Shown: positions 35,456-44,047, counted from the stretch's first letter. The stretch: 46,055 bases of DNA from Pseudomonas sp. B6002 (GCF_013385985.1 NZ_JACAOY010000018.1:32548-78602), one strand, 5' to 3'. The notes: generated by a model not told the origin, from the letters alone. Numbers and translations are program-made.

Positions 35456-35825
35456 CTGCTGGCTTCCACCGCCGCCAGGCGCTCGTCGGCACATTCAACG
35501 TCCAGCTGATTACCTACGCCGGCATCACGCAGGCTGACGGTGATGGTGCGCGAGTCCTGCTGGTTCTTCAGGTTGTCCAGGGCGATACGTTCACGCAGTT
35601 GGCCGTAGGCATCCACCGTTGACGGGCTTGGTGGTCTGCCCGGGAATCTGGCCCTTGCCCACGTCGTTGCTGGCGCGGGGAGTAACCACCGGTATGATGT
35701 CGTTGGCCGCATCATCACGGATGGCGCGTGCCGCCCGCAGGCGGGCGAAGGGCATGCGCAAATCACGGTTGCCGCTCAGGGGCTGGGTCACCAACTGGTT
35801 GGGGGTCGGATCGTCGAACTGCTGC
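35449..35825 (-). pseudogene. Deleted, frameshifted second copy of oprN
   Basis: Leftward translation gives two separate stretches of OprN: QQFDDPTPNQLVTQPLSGNR through GQIPGQTTKPVN, and VDAYGQLRERIALDNLKNQQ through DERLAAVEAS. Between them about 50 residues are missing and the frame shifts near 35622. The N-terminal ~60 residues and a C-terminal block of roughly 200 residues are also gone, with the stop codon kept. Near 35600 a 15-base deletion relative to oprN removed one of two CGCAGTTG repeats. The parent is the intact gene at 36657-38072. It is a decayed partial duplicate and cannot encode an outer-membrane channel. Confidence 0.85.
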
Positions 35826-35865
35826 AATGCTTTTTTCTGCTTAGGTGTCTGCCTTGTGTCTGTAT

Positions 35866-36174
35866 ATGACTGATAGCTATGGCGGGCTTTTGCAGCCAGG
35901 TGTGGAAACGGCAATTTATGGTCCGTTCACAATAACGTCGGCTAATGGGTGTGCCGGTGCGACCATTGATGTCACGGCGTCCACGGGAGGTGGGAGGGCG
36001 CCGCAGTTGATTATTCAACAGCAGTTGGGAGCTTCTTGGCAGCCTGTTGCGACAAGCTATGGGAGCAGCGCTTCATATTCAGGATCGGTTGCCGCCGGCG
36101 AGAATTGCGAACGCCTGCATATCTATCATTTGATTTTCAAATCATCGTCGCGCTACTTTTCTGAGTTCATCTGA
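35866..36174 (+). CDS. Hypothetical protein or gene fragment
   Basis: This 102-residue frame starts MTDSYGGLLQPGVETAIYGP. The middle (FTITSANGCAGATIDVTAST, then APQLIIQQQLGASWQPVATS, SGSVAAG) reads like a small beta-rich, Ig-like domain. After SGSVAAG the sequence becomes basic and unrelated, as after a frameshift. No ribosome binding site is seen. Low GC relative to the core genome. It may be a truncated remnant of a longer adhesin- or effector-like gene. Family not recognised. Confidence 0.3.
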   Translation: MTDSYGGLLQPGVETAIYGPFTITSANGCAGATIDVTASTGGGRAPQLIIQQQLGASWQPVATSYGSSASYSGSVAAGENCERLHIYHLIFKSSSRYFSEFI

Positions 36175-36212
36175 GCTTATAGCTGTCATATCAAAGTTCT
36201 TTAGGTAATCCT

Positions 36213-36374
36213 TCAGATCAGTGATTTTTTTGTTTCGTCAAGGTTGAGTGTGGCAGCTGCTACCGACTCCCGAGTTACCGTGAATGCATTCGTTATTTGC
36301 TCAGCGTTTTTAATAACGTAAGCATTGGTTGCCTTGGTATACCGCATCTGTTCAGCAGTCAACAAGATAGCCAT
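36213..36374 (-). CDS. Small protein of unknown function (53 residues)
   Basis: This 53-residue frame starts MAILLTAEQMRYTKATNAYV, with a strong GGAGGAAGG ribosome binding site a few bases before the ATG at 36374. The sequence is helical and charged (VIKNAEQITNAFTVTRESVA, then ending LDETKKSLI). No membrane segment is visible. An upstream in-frame start at 36419 lacks a ribosome binding site. It lies in the debris field between the decayed oprN copy and the oprN terminator, leftward like oprN. A role as a partner of the toxin-like protein is only a guess. Confidence 0.55.
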   Translation of the reverse strand: MAILLTAEQMRYTKATNAYVIKNAEQITNAFTVTRESVAAATLNLDETKKSLI

Positions 36375-36580
36375 GTCGCCTTCCTCCATTAGTAATAAGT
36401 GACACTTCGTTGTCGACACGTGTGCGTATTGCTTTAATGGCGCGTGGCGTCTGAAATGTGAGTTGGTTGTGAGGCATTAAAGCCGGGCGGCGAGGTACAG
36501 AGCGGGACTAGGATATTACCTACGAAGGCCTTCTAATCTGACTTACAGAAGTCACTTTCAACATTTTAGGAAGTCCTGAC

Positions 36581-36615
36581 AAAAAAAGCCCCACGACCGA
36601 ATAGGGCATGGGGCT
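36581..36615 (-). terminator. Intrinsic terminator of the mexEF-oprN operon
   Basis: AGCCCCA (36587-36593) and TGGGGCT (36609-36615) form a stem followed, in the leftward transcript, by a U-run from the seven A at 36581. A degenerate copy of the same hairpin is visible near 35379-35407. Confidence 0.75.
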
Positions 36616-36663
36616 AAAAATTGGCTGGATGCGACCAACCAAAGGAGCTCTTTACATCACTTG
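36610..36663. repeat. 54-bp direct repeat, right copy
   Basis: Partner of 35402-35455 with two mismatches. It spans the terminator arm, the 3' untranslated stretch and the oprN stop codon. Confidence 0.85.
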
Positions 36664-38072
36664 GCGCTGGCGACCACCGTGTCCGGCTGCCAGCCACCCC
36701 CCAAGGCCTTGTAGATCGCGACGATGCCGCGGTACAGGTCCACTTCGGCCTGGGCCTGGGAGTCTTCGGCGGCCAGGCGTTCGCGCTGGGCGTCGAGCAG
36801 TACCAGGAAGTCCACGGTGCCTTCGCGATAACGAATCGCGGCGAGGTCAGCGGCGGCGCGGCTCGACTCACTCTGACGAATCAGCGAAACCAGACGCTGC
36901 TGGCGCTTGCCGTAATCACTGAAGGCATTTTCCGACTCTTCCAATGCCAGCAACACTTGCTGCTCATACGTCGCCAGTGCGCCATCGGCCTCGGCATTCG
37001 CGCCGCGCAAACGTGCACGCACGCTGCCCAGGTCAAACGCTGCCCAGGTAATGCTTGGGCCCAGGGACCAGGCATTCGCGGCAGCCGAACCGATCTGCGA
37101 ACCACGCCCTGCGGTAAAGCCGAGGAACCCGCTGAGGCTGACCCGTGGGAACAAGTCGGCCTTGGCCACGCCGATACGCGCGGTGGCGGCGGCCAGTTTG
37201 CGCTCGGCACTGAGAATGTCCGGCCGACGTTGCAGCAGTTGCCCCGGGTCGCCAATCGGCAACGCCTTGGCAATTGCCGGCAGGTCTTTGGGGCTCAGGT
37301 CCACGGTCAGCTTGTCCGGGCGCTGGCCGAGGAGGGTGGCGATGCGGTTACGCTCGCGCACTTGCTCGGCTTGCAGTTGCGGGACGCTGGCTTCAACGGC
37401 GGCCAGGCGCGCATCGGCGCGTTCCACGTCGAGCTGATCACCCACGCCAGCGTCACGCAGGCTGACGGTGATGGTGCGCGATTCCTGCTGGTTCTTCAGG
37501 TTGTCCAGGGCGATGCGTTCGCGCAGTTGAGCGCCGCGCAGTTGACCGTAAGCGTCCACCAGTTCAGCAATCATGGTGACTTGCAGTTGGTACAGGTCGG
37601 CTTCGGCGACCTGTTGGTCAGCGTCGCTGGCCTCCAGGTTGCGGCGGATACGGCCGAACAAGTCGACTTCCCAGGCCATGTCCAGGCCCAGGTCATAACG
37701 CTCGCTGTTCACACGCTTGGTGGTCTGGCCCGGGATCTGGCCCTTGCCCACATCGCTGCTGGCGCGAGTGGTGACCACCGGCATGATGTCGGTCGCCACG
37801 TCATCACGGATGGCCCGTGCCGCTCGCAGGCGGGCAAAGGCCACGCGCAGGTCGCGGTTACCGCTCAACGACTGGGTGACCAGTTGGTTGAGGGTCGGGT
37901 CGTCGAATTGCTGCCACCAGATGCCTTCGTACTTGGCGTGGTCGTAGCTCTTGGTGTCGGCGGCGGCCGTGATGTTGGCCGCCTCCAGCTTCTCGGTCTT
38001 GTAGTCCGGGCCCACGGCACAGGCGCTCAGCGCCAGTACCAACAAGCTCGGCAGGAATACTTTTACGCTCAT
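36657..38072 (-). CDS. oprN: Outer-membrane efflux channel OprN (RND tripartite pump)
   Basis: This is a 471-residue lipoprotein (MSVKVFLPSLLVLALSACAV; lipobox LSAC, mature from Cys18) of the outer-membrane-factor/TolC family. Two OEP repeats give the trimeric beta-barrel with a periplasmic alpha-helical tunnel (first repeat around GNRDLRVAFARLRAARAIRD, second around RPDILSAERKLAAATARIGV). Its length equals that of P. aeruginosa OprN (472), and the partner genes are MexE/MexF-like. The ATG overlaps the mexF stop as ATGA. A longer reading frame upstream into mexF exists but is an artefact. It ends at a terminator at 36581-36615 and has a decayed copy at 35449-35825. Confidence 0.9.
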   Translation of the reverse strand: MSVKVFLPSLLVLALSACAVGPDYKTEKLEAANITAAADTKSYDHAKYEGIWWQQFDDPTLNQLVTQSLSGNRDLRVAFARLRAARAIRDDVATDIMPVVTTRASSDVGKGQIPGQTTKRVNSERYDLGLDMAWEVDLFGRIRRNLEASDADQQVAEADLYQLQVTMIAELVDAYGQLRGAQLRERIALDNLKNQQESRTITVSLRDAGVGDQLDVERADARLAAVEASVPQLQAEQVRERNRIATLLGQRPDKLTVDLSPKDLPAIAKALPIGDPGQLLQRRPDILSAERKLAAATARIGVAKADLFPRVSLSGFLGFTAGRGSQIGSAAANAWSLGPSITWAAFDLGSVRARLRGANAEADGALATYEQQVLLALEESENAFSDYGKRQQRLVSLIRQSESSRAAADLAAIRYREGTVDFLVLLDAQRERLAAEDSQAQAEVDLYRGIVAIYKALGGGWQPDTVVASAK

Positions 38073-41000
38073 TGCTGTGTCTCCAGCTTCAAGGCCTTGG
38101 CCGCTTTGCGTGCTTCGCTGCGCTCGACATAGCGACGAATCAATACGTAGAACACTGGCGTCAGCAACAGACCGAAGAAGGTCACACCGATCATCCCGGA
38201 GAACACCGCCACGCCCATGGCATGACGCATCTCGGCACCGGCACCGCTGGACAACACCAGAGGCACCACACCCATGATGAAGGCGAAGGAGGTCATCAGG
38301 ATCGGCCGCAGACGCAGACGGCAGGCTTCCAGTACCGCTGCGAGCGGGTCGAGGCCTTCCTGCTGTTTGTCCTTGGCAAACTCGACGATCAGAATCGCGT
38401 TCTTGCACGCCAGGCCCACCAGTACGATCAAGCCGATCTGGGTGAAGATGTTGTTGTCGCCGCCCGAGATGATCACCCCGGTGATGGCCGACAGCAGCGT
38501 CATCGGTACGATCAGGATCACCGCCAGTGGCAGGCTCCAGCTTTCGTATTGGGCGGCCAGTACCAGGAACGCCAGCAGTACGCAGAGCGGGAACACGAAC
38601 AGCGCGGTGTTGCCCGAGAGGATTTGCTGATAGGTCAGGTCGGTCCACTCGTAGGTCATGCCGTTGGGCAGTTCTTCTTTGAGCAGCTTTTCAATCGCGG
38701 CCTGGGCCTGGCCGGAGCTGTAGCCCGGTGCGGCGTTGCCGTTGATTTCAGCGGTGATAAAGCCGTTGTAGTGCATCACGCGGTCCGGGCCCGAGGTGTC
38801 GCTGACCTTGATAAAGGTCGCCAACGGGATCATCTCGCCTTTGTTGTTGCGTACTTTCAGCTGGCCGATCTGGTCTTCATCCAGGCGGAACTGCTGCTCA
38901 GCCTGCACGTTGACCTGGTAAGTACGGCCAAAGCGGTTGAAGTCGTTGGCATACAGCGAACCCAGGTAGATCTGCAGGGTGTCGAAGATGTCGCTGATCG
39001 CCACGCCGTGGGTCTTGGCCTTTTCGCGGTCGATGGCAGCATCGACCTGAGGCACGTTGACCGTGTAGCTGGTGAACAGGCCGAACAGCTCCGGCGTGGT
39101 ACGGCTCTTGGTGATGATGTTCTGGGTTTCTTTGTACAGCTCGTCATATCCCAGGTTGCCACGGTCTTCGATCTGCAGGCGGAAACCACCAATCGTACCC
39201 AGGCCCTGTACCGGCGGCGGTGGGAAGATCGCCATGTAGGCTTCCTGGATGCTGCTGTATTTGCCGTTGAGTGCACCGGCAATCGCACCGGCGGACATGC
39301 TCGGGTCTTTACGCTCGTCGAACGGCTTCAAGGTCACGAACACGATGCCGCTGTTCGGGCTGTTGGTGAAACCGTTGATCGACAGGCCCGGGAACGCTAC
39401 GGCGCTTTCCACGCCTGGTTGTTTCAGCGCGATGTCGGACATGCGCTTGATCACGTCTTCGGTGCGGTCCAGGCTCGCGGCGTCCGGCAGTTGGGCGAAG
39501 GCCACCAGGTATTGCTTGTCCTGGGCCGGTACGAAACCGGTTGGCGTGTGGGCAAAGCCCAGCCAGGTCAGGACCATCAGGCCGGCGTACAGGAACAGCG
39601 CGATACCACTGCCGCGAATCACTCGGCGAACAGTGCCGACGTAACCGTGGCTGGCTTTCTCGAAGAAGCGGTTGAATGGACGGAACAACCAGCCACCCAG
39701 CAGCTTGTCGAGGAACTTGGAGAACGCGTCTTTCGGTGCATCGTGACCCTTGAGCAACACGGCCGCGAGGGCAGGGGACAAGGTCAGCGAGTTGAAGGCC
39801 GAAATCACCGTCGAGATCGCAATGGTCAAGGCGAACTGTTTGTAGAACTGCCCGGTCAAGCCGCTGATGAACGCCGCCGGGATGAACACCGCACACAGCA
39901 CCAGGGCCGTGGCAATGATCGGGCCGGTCACTTCGCTCATGGCTTTTTCAGTGGCCGGGAACGGTTCCAGGCCCAGTTCGATGTTCCGTTCGACGTTCTC
40001 CACCACCACGATGGCGTCGTCCACCACGATACCGATCGCCAGTACCAGGCCGAACAGCGACAGCGCGTTGAGCGAGAAGCCAAACAGGTGCATCACCGCA
40101 AACGTACCGATCAACGATACCGGCACCGCCACCAACGGAATGATCGAGGCGCGCCAGGTTTGCAGGAACAGGATCACGACCAATACAACGAGGATCAGCG
40201 CTTCGAACAGGGTGTGAACCACTGCCTCGATGGAGCCACGCACGAAGATGGTGGGGTCATAGACGATGCTGAAGTCCATGCCTTCCGGGAAGCTCTTCTT
40301 CAGCTCCGCCATCTTGTCGCGCACTTCGTTGGAGATCTCGATCGCGTTGGAACCCGGGCGTTGGAAGATCGGGATCGCCACGGCCGGCTGGTTGTTGAGC
40401 AACGAACGCAAGGCGTACTGGCTGGAGCCCAGCTCTACCCGTGCAATGTCTTTGAGGCGCGTGATTTCACCATTGTCGCCAGAGCGAATGATGATGTTCT
40501 CGAACTCTTCCTCAGTCACCAGACGGCCCTGAGTGTTGATCGACAACTGGAAGCTGGTGGCATTCGGCGCAGGTTGTGCACCCAGGGCACCGGCGGCTAC
40601 TTGACGGTTCTGCTCGCGGATCGCGGTCACCACATCCGTGGCGGTCAGGTTGCGCGAAGCGGTCTTGTTCGGGTCCAGCCATACACGCAGGGAGTAGTCG
40701 CCCATGCCGAACAGTTGCACGTCACCCACACCACCCAAACGGGCCAGCTCGTCTTTGACGTTGAGCAAGGCATAGTTGGACAGGTAGAGCATGTCGTAAC
40801 GCTTGTCCGGGGAGGTCAAGTGCACAACCATGGTCAGGTCGGGGGAGGCCTTGTCCACGGTGATACCGATGCGCGTCACTTCCTCAGGCAGCTTTGGCTG
40901 AGTCCGGGTCACACGGTTTTGCACCTGCACCTGCGCGTTGTCCAGGTCAGTGCCCAGGGCGAAGGTGATCGTCAGGGTCAGCTTGCCATCCGCGGTCGAC

Positions 41001-41248
41001 TGCGACGACATGTACAACATGTTTTCGACGCCGGTGATGGCTTGCTCCAAAGGGGCCGCAACGGTTTCACCGATGACTTTGGGGTTGGCGCCGGGGAAGT
41101 TGGCACGTACCACCACGGTCGGCGGTACCACTTCCGGGTATTCGCTGATCGGCAGCTTGAACAGCGAGATCGCACCGGCGATCAGGATCAGCAGCGAGAG
41201 CACCGCTGCGAAGATCGGCCGCGAAATGAAGAACTTGGAAAAATTCAT
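38069..41248 (-). CDS. mexF: RND efflux transporter MexF
   Basis: This is a 1059-residue inner-membrane proton/drug antiporter. It starts MNFSKFFISRPIFAAVLSLL, with twelve helices and two large periplasmic loops. The proton-relay Asp pair is visible in GIVVDDAIVVVENVERNIEL (helix 4). The sequence follows P. aeruginosa MexF closely by my memory, including the N-terminus and the YDMLYLSNYALLNVKDELAR segment. MexEF-OprN exports chloramphenicol, fluoroquinolones and trimethoprim and also quorum-sensing intermediates in P. aeruginosa. It starts 15 bases after the mexE stop. The 1474-residue open frame on the opposite strand is a shadow. Confidence 0.93.
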   Translation of the reverse strand: MNFSKFFISRPIFAAVLSLLILIAGAISLFKLPISEYPEVVPPTVVVRANFPGANPKVIGETVAAPLEQAITGVENMLYMSSQSTADGKLTLTITFALGTDLDNAQVQVQNRVTRTQPKLPEEVTRIGITVDKASPDLTMVVHLTSPDKRYDMLYLSNYALLNVKDELARLGGVGDVQLFGMGDYSLRVWLDPNKTASRNLTATDVVTAIREQNRQVAAGALGAQPAPNATSFQLSINTQGRLVTEEEFENIIIRSGDNGEITRLKDIARVELGSSQYALRSLLNNQPAVAIPIFQRPGSNAIEISNEVRDKMAELKKSFPEGMDFSIVYDPTIFVRGSIEAVVHTLFEALILVVLVVILFLQTWRASIIPLVAVPVSLIGTFAVMHLFGFSLNALSLFGLVLAIGIVVDDAIVVVENVERNIELGLEPFPATEKAMSEVTGPIIATALVLCAVFIPAAFISGLTGQFYKQFALTIAISTVISAFNSLTLSPALAAVLLKGHDAPKDAFSKFLDKLLGGWLFRPFNRFFEKASHGYVGTVRRVIRGSGIALFLYAGLMVLTWLGFAHTPTGFVPAQDKQYLVAFAQLPDAASLDRTEDVIKRMSDIALKQPGVESAVAFPGLSINGFTNSPNSGIVFVTLKPFDERKDPSMSAGAIAGALNGKYSSIQEAYMAIFPPPPVQGLGTIGGFRLQIEDRGNLGYDELYKETQNIITKSRTTPELFGLFTSYTVNVPQVDAAIDREKAKTHGVAISDIFDTLQIYLGSLYANDFNRFGRTYQVNVQAEQQFRLDEDQIGQLKVRNNKGEMIPLATFIKVSDTSGPDRVMHYNGFITAEINGNAAPGYSSGQAQAAIEKLLKEELPNGMTYEWTDLTYQQILSGNTALFVFPLCVLLAFLVLAAQYESWSLPLAVILIVPMTLLSAITGVIISGGDNNIFTQIGLIVLVGLACKNAILIVEFAKDKQQEGLDPLAAVLEACRLRLRPILMTSFAFIMGVVPLVLSSGAGAEMRHAMGVAVFSGMIGVTFFGLLLTPVFYVLIRRYVERSEARKAAKALKLETQQ

Positions 41249-41263
41249 CTTGAGTTGTGTCCC

Positions 41264-42505
41264 TTAACCGCGTGGAGTCGCGACGGCTGCGAGCTTGGGC
41301 GCGGCTTTATCCGGCGCCACTTGCTCCAGGTTGCTGGCTTCAAGCGCTTGTCGTTGTTGTGCCAAGGCGGCGAGGGTTTCCTTGCTGGCCATCGGGATAG
41401 TTTCCGGTGCAACCGGCGATCCCGGGCGAATGCGCTGCAAGCCCTTCACGACGATGGTGTCGTCCTTGTTCAAACCGCTGCGCACGATGCGCAGGCCTTC
41501 GATCTTCGGCCCCAGTTCCACGGCGCGGTAGGCCGGCTTGTCGCCGTCCATCACCAGCACGAACTTCTTGCCAAGGTCGGTGCCCACGGCTTCGTCATTG
41601 ATCAGCACGGCGGAGTAGGTGCCGCTGCCAACCAATTTGAGACGGGCGTACAGGCCAGGGGTGTATTCGCCCTTGCTGTTATCAAACACAGCGCGACCGC
41701 GGATAGTGCCGGTGGCCGGGTTGACCTGGTTGTCGACGAAGTTCATCTGGCCCAGGTGCGGGTTGCCGGTTTCGTTGGACAGGCCCAGGTACACCGGGGT
41801 GGTTGCGCCACGGCGGCCTTCACGGGCCAGTTCGGTGTACTTGAGGTACACGCGCTCATCGGCGTCGAAGTAGGCGTAGACCTTGTCGGTGGAGACCACG
41901 CTGGTCAGCGGGGTGGTATCGGCGGTCACCAGGTTGCCGGCGGTGATTTCGGCACGGCTGACGCGGCCACTGATCGGCGACGTCACGCGGGTGAAGCTCA
42001 GGTTCAGCTTGGCCAGGTCCAGCTGCGCCTGGATACCGGCGACGGCTGCGCGGGCTTCCTGGGCTGCGGTGGTACGCGAATCGGCCAGCTCGGCGGAGAT
42101 CGCGTTGCTCTGACGCAGGCGTTCGCCACGTTGCGCTTCGTTATCACTGCGAGTAGCAGCAGCTTTCGTTTGGGCAAGCTGGGCTTCGAGGCGGCGCACT
42201 TCAGACTGGAACGGACGCGGGTCGATCTGGAACAGCAGGTCGCCTTTTTTCACCAGGGCGCCTTCGGTGAAGGCCACCTGGTCGATCTGGCCCGACACGC
42301 GCGGACGGATCTGTACGGTTTCCGGGGCTTCCAGACGGCCGGTGAATTCATCCCACTCGTTGACCGGTTGTTCCAGCACCTTGGCCACGCTGACTTTTGC
42401 AGGGGGCATGGCGGCCGCTTGTTCCGGGGCTTTACCGCATGCGCTCATCACCACCACGGCCAAAATCGCCAAGGGGAAGCGCATATGTTTGAGTGACTGT
42501 TCCAT
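41264..42505 (-). CDS. mexE: Membrane fusion protein MexE
   Basis: This is a 413-residue periplasmic adaptor. MEQSLKHMRFPLAILAVVVM precedes a lipobox (SAC-GK), so it is a lipoprotein. The biotinyl-lipoyl domain (PRVSGQIDQVAFTEGALVKK, about residues 68-88), the alpha hairpin (ISAELADSRTTAAQEARAAV) and the beta-barrel/membrane-proximal domains are in order. It links MexF to OprN. The ATG at 42505 gives the MEQS start shared with P. aeruginosa MexE; the longer frame from 42544 is rejected. It is first in the operon; a MexT-type nod box lies about 77 bases upstream. Confidence 0.93.
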   Translation of the reverse strand: MEQSLKHMRFPLAILAVVVMSACGKAPEQAAAMPPAKVSVAKVLEQPVNEWDEFTGRLEAPETVQIRPRVSGQIDQVAFTEGALVKKGDLLFQIDPRPFQSEVRRLEAQLAQTKAAATRSDNEAQRGERLRQSNAISAELADSRTTAAQEARAAVAGIQAQLDLAKLNLSFTRVTSPISGRVSRAEITAGNLVTADTTPLTSVVSTDKVYAYFDADERVYLKYTELAREGRRGATTPVYLGLSNETGNPHLGQMNFVDNQVNPATGTIRGRAVFDNSKGEYTPGLYARLKLVGSGTYSAVLINDEAVGTDLGKKFVLVMDGDKPAYRAVELGPKIEGLRIVRSGLNKDDTIVVKGLQRIRPGSPVAPETIPMASKETLAALAQQRQALEASNLEQVAPDKAAPKLAAVATPRG

Positions 42506-42581
42506 GAGGTGCATCCGCCAATGTATTTGAGATGGGCGGATCATGCGCGGCGATGTGCTATGTCACGAATCGAATGAAACA

Positions 42582-42605
42582 AAGGTAACTATCATTCGGA
42601 ATGAT
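42582..42605 (-). promoter_or_regulatory. MexT-type nod box upstream of mexE
   Basis: Reading leftward: ATCA-N5-AATGAT-N4-ACCTT, compared with the MexT box ATCA-N5-GTCGAT-N4-ACYAT. The defining ATC-N9-GAT spacing is exact, and the 17-bp palindrome TATCATTC-G-GAATGATA (42590-42606) forms its core. It suggests control by a MexT-like LysR activator encoded elsewhere. Confidence 0.55.
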
Positions 42606-42744
42606 ATAAGCGCGAGGTCAGCCCTCTAGCATGGGGGTTTCGTTAGGGGGCTATCAATGAGCGTGATGACAAAAGACTGTTGCCCGGGGTGCAAGGAACC
42701 TCGGGCAAGGTACAAGGTCCCGGCTGCCTGAGCTATTCAAGGCT

Positions 42745-43281
42745 TCACGCCCGTTCTTGATTTCCATCGAGCGCGTGAGCCCGAACGTAGGTGCGAAACA
42801 CGTGATCCCATAACGGCGAGGACACCCCGAAGTTCTTCTCCACACCCTTGCGGTGATGCAGGTCATGGTTGGCCACCAACCGGGGAATCAGCGGGTACGC
42901 CCAATGCTCGGGACGATGCATCACGTAATGCACCGAGATATAGAAGAAGTATCCCGCAATCGCTCCGGCAAACATCGACGTCAATCCGACGTACCCCGCA
43001 CACAGCAACAGCACGGCAAAGGTGGAGCTGGTCCTCCAGCTGGATACGCCGATGTAAGCCAGCACATCCACATGATGGGTCCAGTGCTCGCGGCGGTACA
43101 GCGAGTGAAACAGGAAGCGGTGCGCCGAATATTCCACCAGTGTCCAGGCCAGCAGGCCTGCGACGATTTGCACGGGGTCAATGGGGGCGAGGTACAGCGC
43201 CAGGACGATAAACAGGGGGACGGTGAAGAAGTCGAGGTAATACGCGACAGATGACATCAGCCATTTGTTTGAAGCGGCCAT
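42745..43281 (-). CDS. Fatty acid hydroxylase / sterol desaturase superfamily protein
   Basis: This is a 178-residue membrane enzyme with about four helices and histidine clusters for a di-iron centre: HRFLFH (54-59), HWTHH (66-70), HYVMH (118-122) and HDLHH (139-143). These fit the carotene/fatty-acid hydroxylase branch. It would act on a lipid in the inner membrane with O2; substrate unknown. The ATG has AAGGA ten bases upstream. It stands alone, leftward, upstream of mexE by 239 bp (not an obvious operon with it). Confidence 0.8.
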   Translation of the reverse strand: MAASNKWLMSSVAYYLDFFTVPLFIVLALYLAPIDPVQIVAGLLAWTLVEYSAHRFLFHSLYRREHWTHHVDVLAYIGVSSWRTSSTFAVLLLCAGYVGLTSMFAGAIAGYFFYISVHYVMHRPEHWAYPLIPRLVANHDLHHRKGVEKNFGVSSPLWDHVFRTYVRAHALDGNQERA

Positions 43282-43493
43282 GGGCAGAAAATCCTTGTAG
43301 TGCTCAAGGGTTGAGTGAAGTGCCCGGCTCTCCAGGCAGGAAGACTATCCCGCGGGAATGATGCTACAGGCTGTAGGAAATTTCCCAGCGCAATAGGTGT
43401 CCGGGATCACACTCTGGTGTTTACGTCGCTGAAGCGTTCGTGCCAGTCTCTCGGCAGGCGGCAAGGGGCCGCCTCGTACACCAGGAGATTGAC

Positions 43494-43655
43494 GTGGCTA
43501 AGTACTTCGATAATTCAGGGCTGTTCAAGATGAGTTCGTATCGCGGCATCCGCTCCACACGCAGCGCCATCACGGGCTGGGAGCTGAAAAACCTGTCCCT
43601 GAATACGAAGGAATTTTTGACATGTCCAAAGAACTACTCGGAGTTTCTGCTCTAG
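43494..43655 (+). CDS. Small protein overlapping the next membrane-protein gene
   Basis: This 53-residue frame starts at GTG 43494 (MAKYFDNSGLFKMSSYRGIR with the first codon read as Met), with AGGAG seven to eight bases upstream. It continues SAITGWELKNLSLNTKEFLT and ends CPKNYSEFLL. It runs 34 bases into the following gene in another frame, an overlap typical of translational coupling. Composition is polar; no helix or signal. Family not recognised. It may be a leader peptide or small partner of the membrane protein. Confidence 0.45.
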   Translation: MAKYFDNSGLFKMSSYRGIRSTRSAITGWELKNLSLNTKEFLTCPKNYSEFLL

Positions 43656-43978
43656 GCCTGATGGTATTGGGTGAGTTTTGTGCAATCTACAGCGAGGTAG
43701 CCACCGCCCGGCTTGCGCAAGTGGATAACGGCGCGTGGTCGGCCTTTGTCGTGCCGGTCCTGCTGATGTGCTTTGCAGGGTTGTGCCTGCTGGGGGCGTA
43801 TTGGCTTGGTTATGTGGCGGTAGGTGACATTTGGGTGGTCACCGTGGTTTCCGTCACGTCGTTGTTGCTGCTTGAGCCGCTGGTGGTGTGGTGTCTGTTC
43901 CAGGAGATGCCGGGGCGCGGCGCGCTGATCGGGTTTGTCCTGGGGGCGTTGGGGATGCTGGCGACTGTGCTCCTGTAG
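43622..43978 (+). CDS. Four-helix membrane protein (SMR/DMT-like)
   Basis: This 118-residue protein starts MSKELLGVSALGLMVLGEFC and has four hydrophobic segments (about 5-20, 41-65, 68-88, 98-118). Length, four helices and a Glu in the first helix (Glu17, in LGEF) recall small multidrug resistance proteins, but the rest of the SMR signature is not clear. It may be an EamA-type half. Substrate unknown. AAGGAA lies before the ATG. Probably co-expressed with the small upstream frame. Confidence 0.6.
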   Translation: MSKELLGVSALGLMVLGEFCAIYSEVATARLAQVDNGAWSAFVVPVLLMCFAGLCLLGAYWLGYVAVGDIWVVTVVSVTSLLLLEPLVVWCLFQEMPGRGALIGFVLGALGMLATVLL

Positions 43979-43991
43979 TTGCACGCAGACT

Positions 43992-44015
43992 GGCTCGACT
44001 GTTAATGGTCGAGCC
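43992..44015. terminator. Possible weak terminator hairpin
   Basis: GGCTCGAC-N8-GTCGAGCC is an 8-bp stem between the convergent membrane-protein and EcsC genes. It has no clear T-run on either side, so termination is uncertain. Confidence 0.4.
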
Positions 44016-44047
44016 GGTTGCTACCGTTTCCAGCAGCGCTAAAGCGC

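Noticed and set aside
31860-36580. A prophage or genomic island with attachment sites
   Set aside because: No integrase, phage structural gene or tRNA is visible. The only repeat (54 bp) is explained by oprN duplication, so I do not call att sites.
36657-38648. A 663-codon frame extending oprN upstream into mexF
   Set aside because: The real start is the ATG overlapping the mexF stop with the lipoprotein signal right after it. The extension is just mexF read in another frame.
38072-42496. A 1474-codon open frame on the plus strand across mexEF
   Set aside because: It is antisense to mexF and mexE, both of which match their families along their full length. High-GC codon use leaves the opposite strand open by chance.
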